Assembly (NCBI GenBank): GCA_019802505.1
Contig: JAFMOC010000261.1
Span: forward strand, 750,001 to 814,000
DNA: 64,000 bases
Origin: Corydoras sp. C115
Lineage: Eukaryota > Chordata > Actinopteri > Siluriformes > Callichthyidae
Direction of reading: 5' to 3'
The translations under genes and the position numbers were made by a program. The notes under the pieces are model-generated. The model was not told the origin of the DNA and ran no database searches. It saw only the letters and a program-made list of their open reading frames with translations. Positions 35,592-46,850 of this stretch are shown here, piece by piece; the first letter of the stretch is position 1; every line of letters begins with the position of its first letter.

Positions 35592-35622
<31 letters not shown>

Positions 35623-35725
35623 TGGGGCAATTTAGAGCATTCAACTTACCTTGAATCCATATTTTTGGACTGTAAGAAGAAACCGGAGAACCCAGAAGAA
35701 ATCCATGTGTACACTGGGAGAACAT
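35209..35725 (-). mobile_element. Two partial SINEs
   Basis: 35209-35445 (older) and 35470-35725 (lacks the head), the second with (CA)n expansion at 35592-35616. Confidence 0.78.
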
Positions 35726-36583
35726 TTTCCATAAGCCTTTGTGAATGTACATAGATGTTAATAATCGTTGTCAAAATTTGTCATAATAAACTCACATAAG
35801 GCTTTATAACACAAAGTGACATAATGCATTATAATATGAACTTATTTCAACTTTTGATTCTCTGGATGTTTGGACATTCTTACTTCAAACAAGATGATTC
35901 CACCTTACCTAAAGTCTGTAAAGAACATTTATAAGCTTTTATAAGGCATTATGTCCTACTATATACTATGTAGTCTCTTTCAAAGAGGTAATCAATGACA
36001 CTTTATGCCTTTATGCTTTACATCATTTGTTATAAGCCTTTGTTAATGTACAATGTCTTTTTAAGGCATTATGTCCTACTATATACTATGTAGTCTCTTT
36101 TAAAGAGGTAATTAATGACACTTTATGCCTTTATGCTTTCACATCATTTGTTATAAGCCTTTGTTAATGTACGTCTTTTTTTGACATATATAAGCTTTAT
36201 AAGGCATTATGTACTGCTATGTATGCAGTCTCTTTCAAAGAGTTAATTAATGACAACTCTCAACTTTATGTCAATACTTTATAAACAGTGATGAGCGCTT
36301 ATAAAGGCATTTTTAGGAAAATCGTCCTTTAAACACTAATGTTATAAGCCTTTATGTCGCTGGTCTCTATAATAAGTTGATGAACAGTTAACATATATAA
36401 TTTATAATGCATTGTGCCACTTTGTGTTATAAAGCCTTATGGCTTTTTCTTTTAGAGTGTGGTTAAAAACATCTATTTACATTGACGGAGGCTCATGACA
36501 AGTGCTATAAAGCTTTATGAATCCTTTATAGATCCTTTGTGTATAATGCATTATGAATACCGGATTCACATAGAAAGTGTTAC
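35726..36583 (+). mobile_element. Foldback element ending at the exon 8 acceptor
   Basis: Left arm lost, partly duplicated inner region (aggcattatgtcctactata at about 35942 and 36064), right arm to gaataccggattcacatagaaagtgtta at 36556-36583. Only 17 bases separate it from exon 8. Confidence 0.85.
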
Positions 36584-36600
36584 TGTTCTTTGTTTTTCAG

Positions 36601-36798
36601 ACACGGATTTGGAACCATACACCAGGTATGAATACAGAGTGGCAGCGTGGAACAGACACGGCAGTGCTTCCAGCCTCTCGTCCGAGGCTATCACTAAAGA
36701 AGCCATTCCTGAAGGAGTCCTTCCGCCACGCTGGAGCCGCGTAGGTGTTCGTGAGGACATGATCTATCTCGACTGGAGTCCACCTCTTAAGAAAAATG
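36601..36798 (+). CDS. ush2a: ush2a exon 8 of window: FN3-B second half and start of FN3-C
   Basis: Encodes residues 451 (split D) to 516. DTDLEPYTRYEYRVAAWN is a standard FN3 E-F loop and F strand, finishing the domain whose first half is in exon 3. SSEAITKEAIPEGVLPP is the linker, and MIYLDWSPPLKKNG is the B-C region of FN3-C. Phases are 1 in and 1 out. The acceptor tttgtttttcag directly follows the end of a foldback transposon whose terminus reaches about 36583. The donor is atg/gtagga. A SINE begins about 17 bp after the donor, so this exon is tightly boxed in by mobile elements. Confidence 0.92.
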
Positions 36799-36815
36799 GT
36801 AGGAAATCATCTTAA

Positions 36816-37968
36816 ATTCATTCATTCATTATCTCCCGCTTTATCCTCTATTAGGGTCGCGGTGGGGTTCCCCATGCCCATCCAGGGGAGAACGTCTCAG
36901 GCGCTGGGCAGATAGACCCAGGACAGGGCGCCAATCCATCGCTGGGCACACACTCACTCACTCACACAGACACACTCTATATGGGGCAATTTTGAGTATT
37001 CAATTGACTTGATCCATGTTTTTGGACTGTGGGAGGAAACCAGAGAACCCGGAGGAAACCCACGCAGACACGGGGAGAACATGGAAACTCCACCCAGATG
37101 GGAATTCGAACCGGGAATCCCTAGTGCTGAGAGGCGAACATGCTAACCACTAAGCCACACTCTATATGGGGCAATTTAGAGAACTCAATTAACTTGATCC
37201 ATGTTTTTGGACACAGTCACTCACTCACACACACACAGACACTCTATATGGGGCAATTTGGAGAATTCATTTGACCTTGATCCATGTTTTTGGACTGTGG
37301 GAAGAAACCGGAGAACCCGGAGGAAACCCACGCAGACACGGGGAGAACATGGAAACTCCACCCAGATGGGGATTCGAACCGGGAATCCCTAGTGCTAAGA
37401 GGCGAACATGCTAACCACTAAGCCACACTCTATATGGGGCAACTCAATTAACTTGATCCATGTTTTTGGACACACTCACTCACACACACACAGACACTCT
37501 ATAGGGGGCAATTTGAAGAATTCAATTGACCTTTATCCATGTTTTTGGACTGTGGGAAGAAACCGGAGAACCCGGAGGTAACCCATGCGGACACAGGGAA
37601 AACATGGAAACTTCACCCTGATTGGTTCACCCTGACAAGTGCTGAGAGGCGAACATGCTAACCACTAAGCCATTAAGGAATTGAGGTTTGATTCCCAATC
37701 TGGGTGGAGTTTCTATGTTCTTCCCGTGTGGGTTTCCTCCGGGTTCTCCAGTTTCCTCCCACAGTCCAAAAGCATGGATCATGGTGAATTGAATTCTCCA
37801 AAATGCCCCATATAGAGTGTGTCTGTGTGAGTGAGTGTGTGCACAGTGATAGATTGGCGCCCTGTCCTGGGTGTATCTGCCCAGCGCCTGAGACGTTCTC
37901 CCCTGGATGTGCATGGGGAACCCCCCCGCGACCCTAGTAGAGGATAAAGCGGAAGATAATGGATGGAT
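36816..37968. mobile_element. SINE plus tandem SINE fragments
   Basis: Minus copy 36816-37162 starts about 17 bp after the exon 8 donor. It is followed by two units of about 260 bp (37163-37424, 37425-37674) sharing junctions aagccacactctatatgg and tttttggacaca, then a plus copy 37675-37968. Confidence 0.82.
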
Positions 37969-38660
37969 AATGCATCATGCCACTTTGTGTTATAAAGCCT
38001 TATGGCATGTTCTTATAACACTTATGTTTACAGTTATGTACACCTATATACCTACTATATAACATCAGATTATATTGTTATAATTTATAACCATTAAGTT
38101 ATATATAGGGGGCAGCACGGTGGCTTAGTGGTTAGCACGTTCGCCTCTCAGCGCTAGGGATTCTCGGTTCGAATCCCCATCTGGGTCGAGTTTCCATGTT
38201 CTCCCCGTGTCCGCGTGGGTTTCCTCCGGGTTCTCCGGTTTCCTCCCACAGTCCAAAAACATGGATCAAGTTAATTGAGTTCTCTAAATTGCCCCATATA
38301 GAGTGTGTTTGAGTGTGTGAGTGTGTACCCAGCGATGGATTGGCGCCCTGTCCTGGGTGTGTCCCGAGACGTTCTCCCCTGGATGGGCATGGGGAACCCC
38401 ACCGCGAACCTAGTAGAGGATGGAGCGGGAGATAATGAATGAATGAAGTTATATATACTAGGGTCGCGGGGGGGGTTCCCCATGCCCATCCATGGGAGAA
38501 CGTTTCGGGTGCTGGGCAGCTACACCCAGGACATAAGACTTATGTTTATGGTTATGTATACCTCGGCTCATTACCACATGCTAATAATTATGAATACTTA
38601 ATAAAGCTTTGTGAATGCACTTATAATGCATTATGAATGCCGAATTTAGGTAAAGTGTTC
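37969..38660 (+). mobile_element. Foldback right arm split by SINEs
   Basis: Right arm 37969-38050 and 38535-38660. A full SINE (+) 38108-38445 with duplication aagttatatata (38096-38107 and 38446-38457), and a short SINE piece 38458-38534, lie between. Confidence 0.82.
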
Positions 38661-39240
38661 CCATAAATTCTAGTCATCTACTAAGTCAGTAATCAGACGG
38701 CCTGATGGGAATAATCTGTGCTTTGCTTTTATGATTCGAACGTTTTGCTTTTACAATAGGCTTCACTACAATCATCCCTTTTTTCAATCATGCACTAACA
38801 TCCCGGCTGCTGCGCCGGGGTGCGAGATGAGCATCAGACTGATTGATGGAGCGCGATGCCTCAGTTACCATAGTTAATCTGCATTACATGGCAGAATAAT
38901 TTATGCCTGCCCAAATTCACATGCGCATAAACATGGCACTAAGCAGAAATAACAAGCTCAATTTGATGGAACTTCTGGGCCACTTAATATGTAAAGAAAC
39001 ATGTTGATTGCTTATTAAGGCCTTTTGCTCTGTAATCAGGTGCCTCACCATCCAATCTGCTGTGATTTCCACGAAATTTAGTCCTTACCCGCCCCTCGCT
39101 TACGAGGATAGAGGGTTAGAATGCAAACAAATCTGAAGATGTGCAGTACCTTCGTACAATATATCGATTTTTATCTTAAAAATATGTCCCAAATTAATCC
39201 TCTTTATTAAATTTACAAGTTGAAAGAGTTGGATTGCCAA
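38661..39240. other. Single-copy intron island
   Basis: No repeat motif; a candidate for conserved non-coding sequence. Confidence 0.5.
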
Positions 39241-39884
39241 ATTCAATTGACCTTGATCCATGTTTTTGGACTGTGGGAGGAAACCGGAGAACCCGGAGGA
39301 AACCCCGAAAGAACACGGGGAGAACATGGAGACTCCACCCAGATTGGGATTCGAACTGGGAATCCCTAGCGCTGAGAGGAGAACATGCTAACCACTAAGC
39401 CACCGTGCTGCCATAGCTAAATCAGTCATTCATTCATTCATTTGTGGGGGGGTGGGGGGGGGGGGGGGGTTTGTCCCCATGCCCATCCAGGGGAGAACGT
39501 CTCGGGCGCTGGGCAAATACACCCAGGACGGGGCACCAATCTGGCTGGGCACACACTCACGCACACAGACACACTCTATATGGGGCAATTTGGAGAATTC
39601 AATTGACCTTGATCCATGTTTTTGGACTGTGGGAGGAAAACGGAGAACCCGGAGGAAACCCATGTGGACACGGGGAGAACATGGAAACTTTACCCAGATT
39701 GCGATTCGAACCGGGAATCCCTAGTGCTGAGAGGAGAACATGCTAACCACTAAGCCATTTAGGAATTGAGGTTCGATTCCCAATCTGGGTGGAGTTGCCA
39801 TGTTCTCCCCGTGTCTGCGTGGGTTTCCTCCGGGTTCCCCGTTTTCTTCCCAAAGTCCAAAAACGTGGATCAAGGTCAGATGAT
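39241..39884. mobile_element. SINE cluster
   Basis: Partial minus copy 39241-39412, minus copy 39428-39758 with a long G-run, and plus fragment 39759-39877 starting aggaattgaggttcg. Confidence 0.82.
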
Positions 39885-40445
39885 ACTTCATAAAGCTTTA
39901 TGAAGGTATTCATAACACTTTATAACATCTGTCATAAGCCTTTGTTCATGTACATAGATGTTCATTATCATAGTCATAAATAATTTGACATTAAGGCTTC
40001 ATAACACAAAGTGACGGCAGCACGGTGGCTTAGTGGTTAGCACGTTCGCCTCTCAGCGCTAGGGATTCCCGGTTCGAATCCCCATCTGGATGGAGTTTCC
40101 ATGTTCTCCCCGTGTCTGCGTGCGTTTCCTCCGGGTTCTCCGGTTTCCTCCCACAGTCCAAAAACATGGATCAAGTCAATTGAATTCTCAAAAATTGTCC
40201 CATATAGAGTGTGTGTGTGAGTGAGTCTGTGCCCAGCGATGGATTGGCGCCCTGTCCTGGGTCTATCTGCCCAGCGCCAGAGATGTTCTCCCCTGGATGG
40301 GCATGGGGAACCCACCGCGACCCTAATAGAGGATAAAGCGGGAGATAATGAATGAATAAATAAGCACAAAGTGACATAATGCATTATAATATGAGCTTAT
40401 TTGAACTTTGAATTCTCTGGATGTGTCGCATTTTTAAAAAGTGTC
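39885..40445 (+). mobile_element. Foldback fragment with SINE inside
   Basis: Left arm 39885-40015, SINE (+) 40016-40364 with duplication cacaaagtgac (40005-40015 and 40365-40375), element resumes to about 40430. Confidence 0.85.
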
Positions 40446-40533
40446 CTGACGTTTTTAGAGATGGGGTTTTATTTACGTTTGGATTTTAAATTTTGTTGAA
40501 TTACTACATGTTTTATGTTGAAATCTGACCTAG

Positions 40534-40688
40534 GTGAAATCATGCACTATGTGCTGTTACGAGACGAATTGTTATGTTACCATGGGATTGAGCAGAGTTT
40601 CACTGATGACAGAGGGATTCAGCCTTTCCGGGAATATACATACAAGCTGAAAGCATGTAATGCAGCTGGATGCACAGAGTCCCCCGAA
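40534..40688 (+). CDS. ush2a: ush2a exon 9 of window: FN3-C second half
   Basis: Encodes residues 517 (split G) to 568. GEIMHYVLLRDELLCYHG is the C-C' region and IQPFREYTYKLKACNAAGC is the F-G region, with the usherin-type cysteine pair A-C-N-A-A-G-C. It ends ESPE at the G strand. The acceptor is ctgacctag and the donor gaa/gtaagt is a near-perfect 5-prime splice site. Phases are 1 in and 0 out. A SINE starts 12 bp after the exon, and its target-site duplication copies bases of this donor. The following exon supplies VVAVTVQG, completing the G strand. Confidence 0.92.
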
Positions 40689-40700
40689 GTAAGTGAACGT

Positions 40701-41055
40701 TCATTCATTCATTCATTATCTCCCACTTTATCCTCTATTAGGGTCGCGGTGGGGTTCCCCATGCCCATCCAGGGAAGAACGTCTCGGGCGCTGGGCAGAT
40801 AGACCCAGGACAGGGCGCCAATCCATCGCTGGGCACACATTCACTCACACAGACACACTCTACATGGGGCAATTTTTGAGAACTCAATTGACTTGATCCA
40901 TGTTTTTGGACTGTGGGAGGAAACCGGAGAACCCGGAGGAAACCCACGCAGACACGGGGAGAACATGGAAACTCCACCCAGATGGGGATTCGAACCGGGA
41001 ATCCCTAGTGCTGAGAGGAGAACGTGCTAACCACTAAGCCACCGTGCCGCCCGCG
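40701..41055 (-). mobile_element. SINE 12 bp after the exon 9 donor
   Basis: Full length. Duplication aagtgaacgt at 40691-40700 and 41056-41065 includes donor positions +3 to +12. Confidence 0.92.
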
Positions 41056-41078
41056 AAGTGAACGTGTCTGTACTATTC

Positions 41079-41426
41079 ATTCATTCATTCATTATCTTCC
41101 GCTTTTTTCTGTATTAGGGTCGCGGTGGGGTTCCCCATGCCCATCCAGGGGAGAACGTTTCGGGTGCTGGGCAGATACACCCAGGACAGGGAGCCAATCT
41201 ATCGCAATCTATCAGACACACACACATACACACTCTATATGGGGCAATTTTTGAGAACTCAATTGACTTGATCCATGTTTTTGGACTGTGGGAGGAAACC
41301 GGAGAACCCGGAGGAAACCCACGCAGACATGGGGAGAACATGGAAACTCCACCCAGATGGGGACTCAAACCGGGGATCCCTAGTGCTGAGAGGCGAACGT
41401 GCTAACCACTAAGCCACCGTGCCGCC
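41079..41426 (-). mobile_element. Second SINE beside the first
   Basis: Full length, duplication gtgtctgtactatt at 41065-41078 and 41427-41440. It abuts the 3-prime duplication of the previous copy. Confidence 0.92.
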
Positions 41427-41440
41427 GTGTCTGTACTATT

Positions 41441-41725
41441 ATTAAAAAAAATGTTTTGATTCAAAAATGTGTTTAAAGCAAAATCGTTAATAACTTTATT
41501 AAGTTTCTGCAACGTGGTCTAGTCTGCTTAAATGACCAATGATCGCTGAGTAACAGGTTTTCGGTTTATGTAACAATTGATTACTGCCATCTAGTGGAAT
41601 TATACAAAACCAGGGAAGGAATGTGTTGTACATCACGCATTTATACGAATGTGAAGCGGTCAGAGGTGTGTTACGAGATCACAAACTACTTCATCTTATT
41701 ATTACTCATGTCATCTTATTCATCT
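41441..41725. other. Single-copy intron
   Basis: Unique; contains a segment (about 41629-41672) repeated at 42184-42235. Confidence 0.55.
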
Positions 41726-42183
41726 TTCCTTCATTATCTTCCGCTTTATCCGCTACTAGGGTCGCGGGGGGGTTCCCCATGCCCATCCAGGGGAGAACGT
41801 TTCAGGCGCTGGGCAGATCTTCTAGCTGGGCACACTCACTTACACAGAGACACGCACAAACACACACTTTATAGGGCAATTAAGAGTATTGAATTTACCT
41901 TGAATCCATGTTTTTGGACTGTGGGTGGAAACACGGACACAGGGAGAACGTTGAAACTTCACCCAGATTGGGATTCGAACCTGGAAACCATGATATTATT
42001 ATTCACTCATTTATTATCTTCCGCTTCATCCTCTACTAGGGTTGCAGTTGGGTTCCACACACCCATCCAGGGGAGAACGTTTCGGGTGCTGGGCAGATAC
42101 ACCCAGGACAGGACACCAACCTATCGCTGGGCACACACTCACTCAGACAAACACACTCTATATGGGGCAATTTGGAGCCCTTG
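41726..42183 (-). mobile_element. Two partial SINEs
   Basis: 41726-41990 and 42003-42180; both lack the tRNA head. Confidence 0.8.
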
Positions 42184-43014
42184 CATATCACGCATTGATA
42201 TGAATGTGAAGCGATGATGATGATGTCAGAGGTGTGCTTTATTGTCAATACTATCATAGCTGGACAAATCGCTCAGCCAATCAGGTTTACCGACTGGAAG
42301 TACCTGCTTCAGAACGTTTTAATACTGTACTAGTGCATTCTCCAGAGTATATATCTAAACAACATCAATTCCCGCTGACCATAAGTGCAATATCGTCCAA
42401 CGGAAAGAACCACCGAGACCAAACCTTTGTTGCCCATCGTAGATCAGCCGATTAATGTTCCGTGCCCTTCCAAAAAACCAAGGAACTGAATGAAGAACCG
42501 TGTAAACGAAGTATGCTTTCCCAGAACCACTTAGAATGTTGTGGTAATGTCGTGCTCTTCGCTCCTGATGCTCCTTCTCCATCTTCCTCATCCTCTCGGC
42601 TCCCTAGGCAGACAGTTTTTAAGTGAGGGGTGGAGGAGGGATTAACTCGTCCCCCTGCAAGCATTACCCAAACTCTTGTTATTATTATTGGCCCTAGAAC
42701 AAGAGGAACAATTACTCACTAGGGCAGGAGGTCTTAAGGATGCTGATTTAATCTCCTCGGGCACTTTGTGGGCTCACCAAAGGACATCAGGCTGCTGCCC
42801 AGGCCAGACAGCAAACAAGCAAAGAACAGGGAAAAGGAATGGAAGAACGAAAGAACTTTAAGCACCTCTCTCTGCCCTATCCTAATAGTCTGCCACTCCT
42901 GAAGACAAGAACCGAAACCACTAGTGACATTCTATTAGAGCAGGATATCCCAGCCTCTATTAGGGTAAATTGCTCTGTAACTCTTTGTGTGTGTGTGTGT
43001 GTGTATGTGTCTAG
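42184..43014. other. Single-copy intron before exon 10
   Basis: Unique, several short ORFs without splice or family support; ends in (GT)n ctag. Confidence 0.5.
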
Positions 43015-43213
43015 GTGGTGGCAGTGACTGTCCAAGGGGTACCGGAGGGGGTACCTGCTCCATCGGTGAGCCCCCTGGGCTCCACAGATCTACAAATCAG
43101 CTGGGATGCCCCAACCAGACCTAATGGCATTGTGCGGGAGTATCGGATTTACCAGACTGGAGAGGGACTCGTCTATACTCACAAACGTGGGCAGATGGAG
43201 TATAGAGTCAAAG
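43015..43213 (+). CDS. ush2a: ush2a exon 10 of window: end of FN3-C and first half of FN3-D
   Basis: Encodes residues 569-634. VVAVTVQGVPEGVPAPSVS is the G strand and linker. STDLQISWDAPTRPNGIVRE is the B-C region with W and PNG, and YRIYQTGEGLVYTHKRG is C-C'. It ends YRVK plus one base. The acceptor is ctag preceded by a (GT)n tract rather than a C/T tract. The donor is aag/gtacta. Phases are 0 in and 1 out. An AG ten bases inside the exon could act as an alternative acceptor but would shift the frame. The next intron is the largest in the window at 15.7 kb. Confidence 0.92.
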
Positions 43214-43369
43214 GTACTAGATTTTACTGTGTGGGTGTAGAACTTAAGTGGTGGAAAGAAATATGCATGTCTCTGAACGGAACACCAGATACACTAGAGT
43301 TAAATAATTGTATTTTTTCGGAATTCATTTGCGTTTTTAGCAACAACAAAAAAATAGCGGGTTACAATA

Positions 43370-45380
43370 TGATGTTCATAAGTGCATTATAAGTGCTGTT
43401 ATAAAGCTTTATAAGGTATTCAGAATGCTTTATAACATTTGTCATATGCTATTGTTAATGTACACAGATGTCCATAATCACAGTCATAAAGTGTTATAAC
43501 AATTTGACATAAGGCTTCATAACACAAAGTGACATAATGCGTTATAATCTGACATTATATCAACTTTTCATCCAATTCTTTGGATGTTTAGAACAAGATG
43601 ATGACACTTTACTTAAAGTCTGTAAAGAGCATTTATAAGCTTTTATAAGGCATTATATACTACTATGTAGGCAGTCTCTTTGAAACACTTTATTTGATGC
43701 CTGTAAAGAGAGCTTATAAGCTTTTATAAACAGTTATGAGCACTTATTAAGGCATTTTCAGGAAATGCGTTCGTTAAACACAAACGTTATAAGGCTTTAT
43801 GGAGCTGGTCGCTATAATAAGTTAATGAACAGTTAACATCCATGCATCCATCCATTATCTTCCTCTTTATCCTGTACTAGGGTCGGGGAGGGTTCTCCAT
43901 GCCGATCCAGGGGAGAAAATTTTGGGCGCTGGGCAGACACACCCAGGACAGGGCGCCAATCTATCACTGGGCACACTCACTCACACAGATACACACACAG
44001 ACACAATCTATATGGGGCAATTTGGAGCATTTAATTGACCTTGAATCCATGTTTTTGGACTGTGGGAGGAAACCGGAGAACCTGGAGGAAACCCACGCGG
44101 ACACGGAGAGAACATGGAAACTCCAACTAGATTGGGATTGGAACCTGGATCCCCAGCGCTGAGAGGAGAACATGCTAACCACTTAGCCACCGTGCTGCCC
44201 TGAAGAGTTAACATATATCATTTATAATGCATTATGTCAGTTTGTGTTATAAAGCCTGTAAAGAGATCTTATAAGCTTTTATAAACTGTTATGAGCACTT
44301 ACAAATTTAGGAAAAAGCGTTTGTTAAACACAAGGCTTTATGCTACTGGTCTCTATAATAAGTTGAATAACAGTTAAAATCTAGAATTCATAATGCATTA
44401 TGTCACTTTGTGTAATAAAGCCTTATGGCGTGTTCTTATAACACTTCTTGAGTGTGGTTATGTACATCTATGGACATTAACAAAGGCTTATGACAAGCAT
44501 TATAAAGCTTTATAAATGTGTTAATAATGCATTATGAATACTGGATTTTTATAAAGTGTTATCAGTGTTCTTCTAGAGCCTTAAAGCCTTAGAGATGACC
44601 ATACTATAGACCACACATGCTAACAACTAAGCCAGAGTGCCGCCCTGAACAGTTAACATATATCATTTATAATGCATTATGTCACTTTGTGTAATAAAAC
44701 CTTATGGTATGCTCTTAGAACACTTTATGAGTGTGGTTATGTACATCTATGGACATTAACAAAGGCTTATGACAAGCATTATAAAACTTTATAAATGTGT
44801 TAATAATGCATTATGAATACTGAAGTGTTCTTACCAGTGTTCTTCTAGAGCCTTAAAGCCTTAGAGATGACCATACTATAGACCACACATGCTAACCCCT
44901 AAGCCACAGTGCCGCCCTGAACAGTTAACATATATCACTTATAATGCATTATGTCAGTTTGTGTAATAAAGCCTTATGGCATGGTCTTAGAACACTTTAT
45001 GAGTGTGGTTATGTACATCTATGGACATTAACAAAGGCTTATGACAAACATTATAAAGCTTTAAAAATGTGTTAATAATGCATTATGAATACTGAAGTGT
45101 TACCAGTGTTCTTCTAGAGCCTTAAAGCCTTAGAGATGACCATACAATAGACCACACATGCTAACCCCTAAACCACAGTGCCGCCCTGAACAGTTAACAT
45201 ATATCATTTATAATGCATTATGTCAGTTTGTGTTATAAAGCCTTATGGCATGCTCTTAGAACACTTTATGAGTGTGGTTATGTACATCTATGGACATTAA
45301 CAAAGGCTTATGATAAGCATTATAAACCTTTATAAAGTTTTATAAAGAAGTGTTACCAGAATTTCTTCTAGAGCCTTAAA
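43370..45380 (+). mobile_element. Foldback element with SINE and a composite satellite
   Basis: Element 43370-43842, SINE (-) 43843-44203 with duplication like ga(a)cagttaacat, element resumes 44205. Its right arm is then repeated with a 270 bp period: gaacagttaacatatatca at about 44647, 44918 and 45188. Each unit ends in a scrap of SINE (cacatgctaac..gccgccct). Confidence 0.82.
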
Positions 45381-45864
45381 GCCTTGGAGATGACCATACC
45401 ATTGACCACACAGCCTTCTATCTCATTGTCTGATACCCCCCCCACCCCACCCCCCACCCCCTGGCCCGCATGCCTCCACCCTCCTCCCATCACTGTAGTC
45501 AACCCGCTTATTTATGCACACTGTTTTCTGGAAGCAATCTAATGACTGAATTTACACCTGATTCCTGCAATGAGTGTGCTGCCTCGCCCGTCGGGGGGCC
45601 AGGGGCTCTGTGATTTGTGGGGGCTTTTTTATTTCAGCCCACGAGAACTGCATTTCTGGCCTCAAGCCAATCATATGGCAAATGCATGTCCAATACATAT
45701 TGTGGCAGAAGAGTAGCAACGCTCTGGGGGGAATGCGGGGGGGGGGGGGGGGGGGGGGGAGGTGGAGCCAATAGTGATAGACTTATATTAGAAGTGTTTA
45801 CATTCCGGTCCTCTTGCGTTGTTACATTCGGTGCCGGGAAACGGTGAGAATGCATGTGGTCACT
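45381..45864. other. Single-copy intron with G and C runs
   Basis: C-rich run 45437-45465, G run about 45738-45759; rest unique. Confidence 0.6.
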
Positions 45865-46075
45865 CAAGGAGTATGAGTCCCCCACTGAGCCTCGGTCCTC
45901 ACAAGGTTTCTTCCTTAAGATATGAACATAACAGGGAGTTTTTTCTTGCCACTGTGCTTCGGCTTGCTCTTTGGGGGTTTAAAGGCTTATAACACTGTAA
46001 AGCTGCTTTGTGACAATGTACTATTATATAAAGCGCTCTATAAATAAATTACTTAAAATTGAACTTAAACTTGTG
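45865..46075 (+). mobile_element. LINE 3-prime end
   Basis: cccccactgagcctcggtcc, ttttttcttgccactgt, taaagctgctttgtgacaat, aagcgctctataaataaa, then an acttaaaattgaacttaaactt tail. Confidence 0.75.
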
Positions 46076-46119
46076 ACACCCCTGACCCATTTCTCTCTGC
46101 TTATCTGGAAAGGGAAGCC

Positions 46120-46850
46120 GATTGGCTGGGAGATGCCCATCTAGGGGAGAACGTTTCGGGTGCTGGGCAGATACACCCAGGACAGGGCGTATCAATGGCT
46201 GGGCACACACTCACTCACACAAACACACTCTATATGGGGCAATTTGGAGAGTTCAGTTGACCTTGATCCATGTTTTTGGACTGTGGGAGGAAACCATAGG
46301 ACCCGGAGAGACCCATGCGGTCATTGCCCCAAATTGCCCCATATAGAGTGTGTCTGTGTGAGTGAGTGTGTTCAGTGATAGATTGGCACCCTGTCCTGGG
46401 TGTATCTGCCCAGCGCCCGAAACGTTCTCCACTGGATGGGCATGGGCAACCACCCCACGACCCTAGTAGAGGATAAAGCGGAAGATAATGAGTGGATGTA
46501 CAATTGGGTGGCTTAGTGGTTAGCATGTTCTCCTCTCAGCACTAGGGATTCCCGGTTCGAATCCCAATCTGGGTGGAGTTTCCATGTTCTCCCCGTGTAC
46601 GCATGGGTTTCCTCCGGGTTCTCCGGTTTCATCCCACAGTCCAAAAACATTGATCAAGTTCCATTGAATTCTCCACATTGCCCCATATAAAGTGTGTGTG
46701 TGTGAGTGAGTGTGTGCCCAGCGATAGATTGGCGCCCTGTCCTGGGTGTATCTGCCCAGCGCCCGAATCGTTCTCCCCTGGATGGGCATGGGGAACCCCC
46801 CTCCCCCCCGACCCTAGTTGGTGGATGGTTTTACCTTTTCCAAATTTCTG
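46120..46850. mobile_element. SINE cluster, three pieces
   Basis: Minus 46120-46325, plus 46326-46497 (joined tail-less at cattgccccaaattgcc), plus 46503-46825 full body. The last ends ctagttggtggatggtttta, a 3-prime end shared with 53340-53370. Confidence 0.82.

Noticed and set aside
42234..42455. 73-codon ORF as a possible ush2a exon
   Set aside because: No acceptor or donor in the right phase and no FN3 pattern; exons 9 and 10 join directly.
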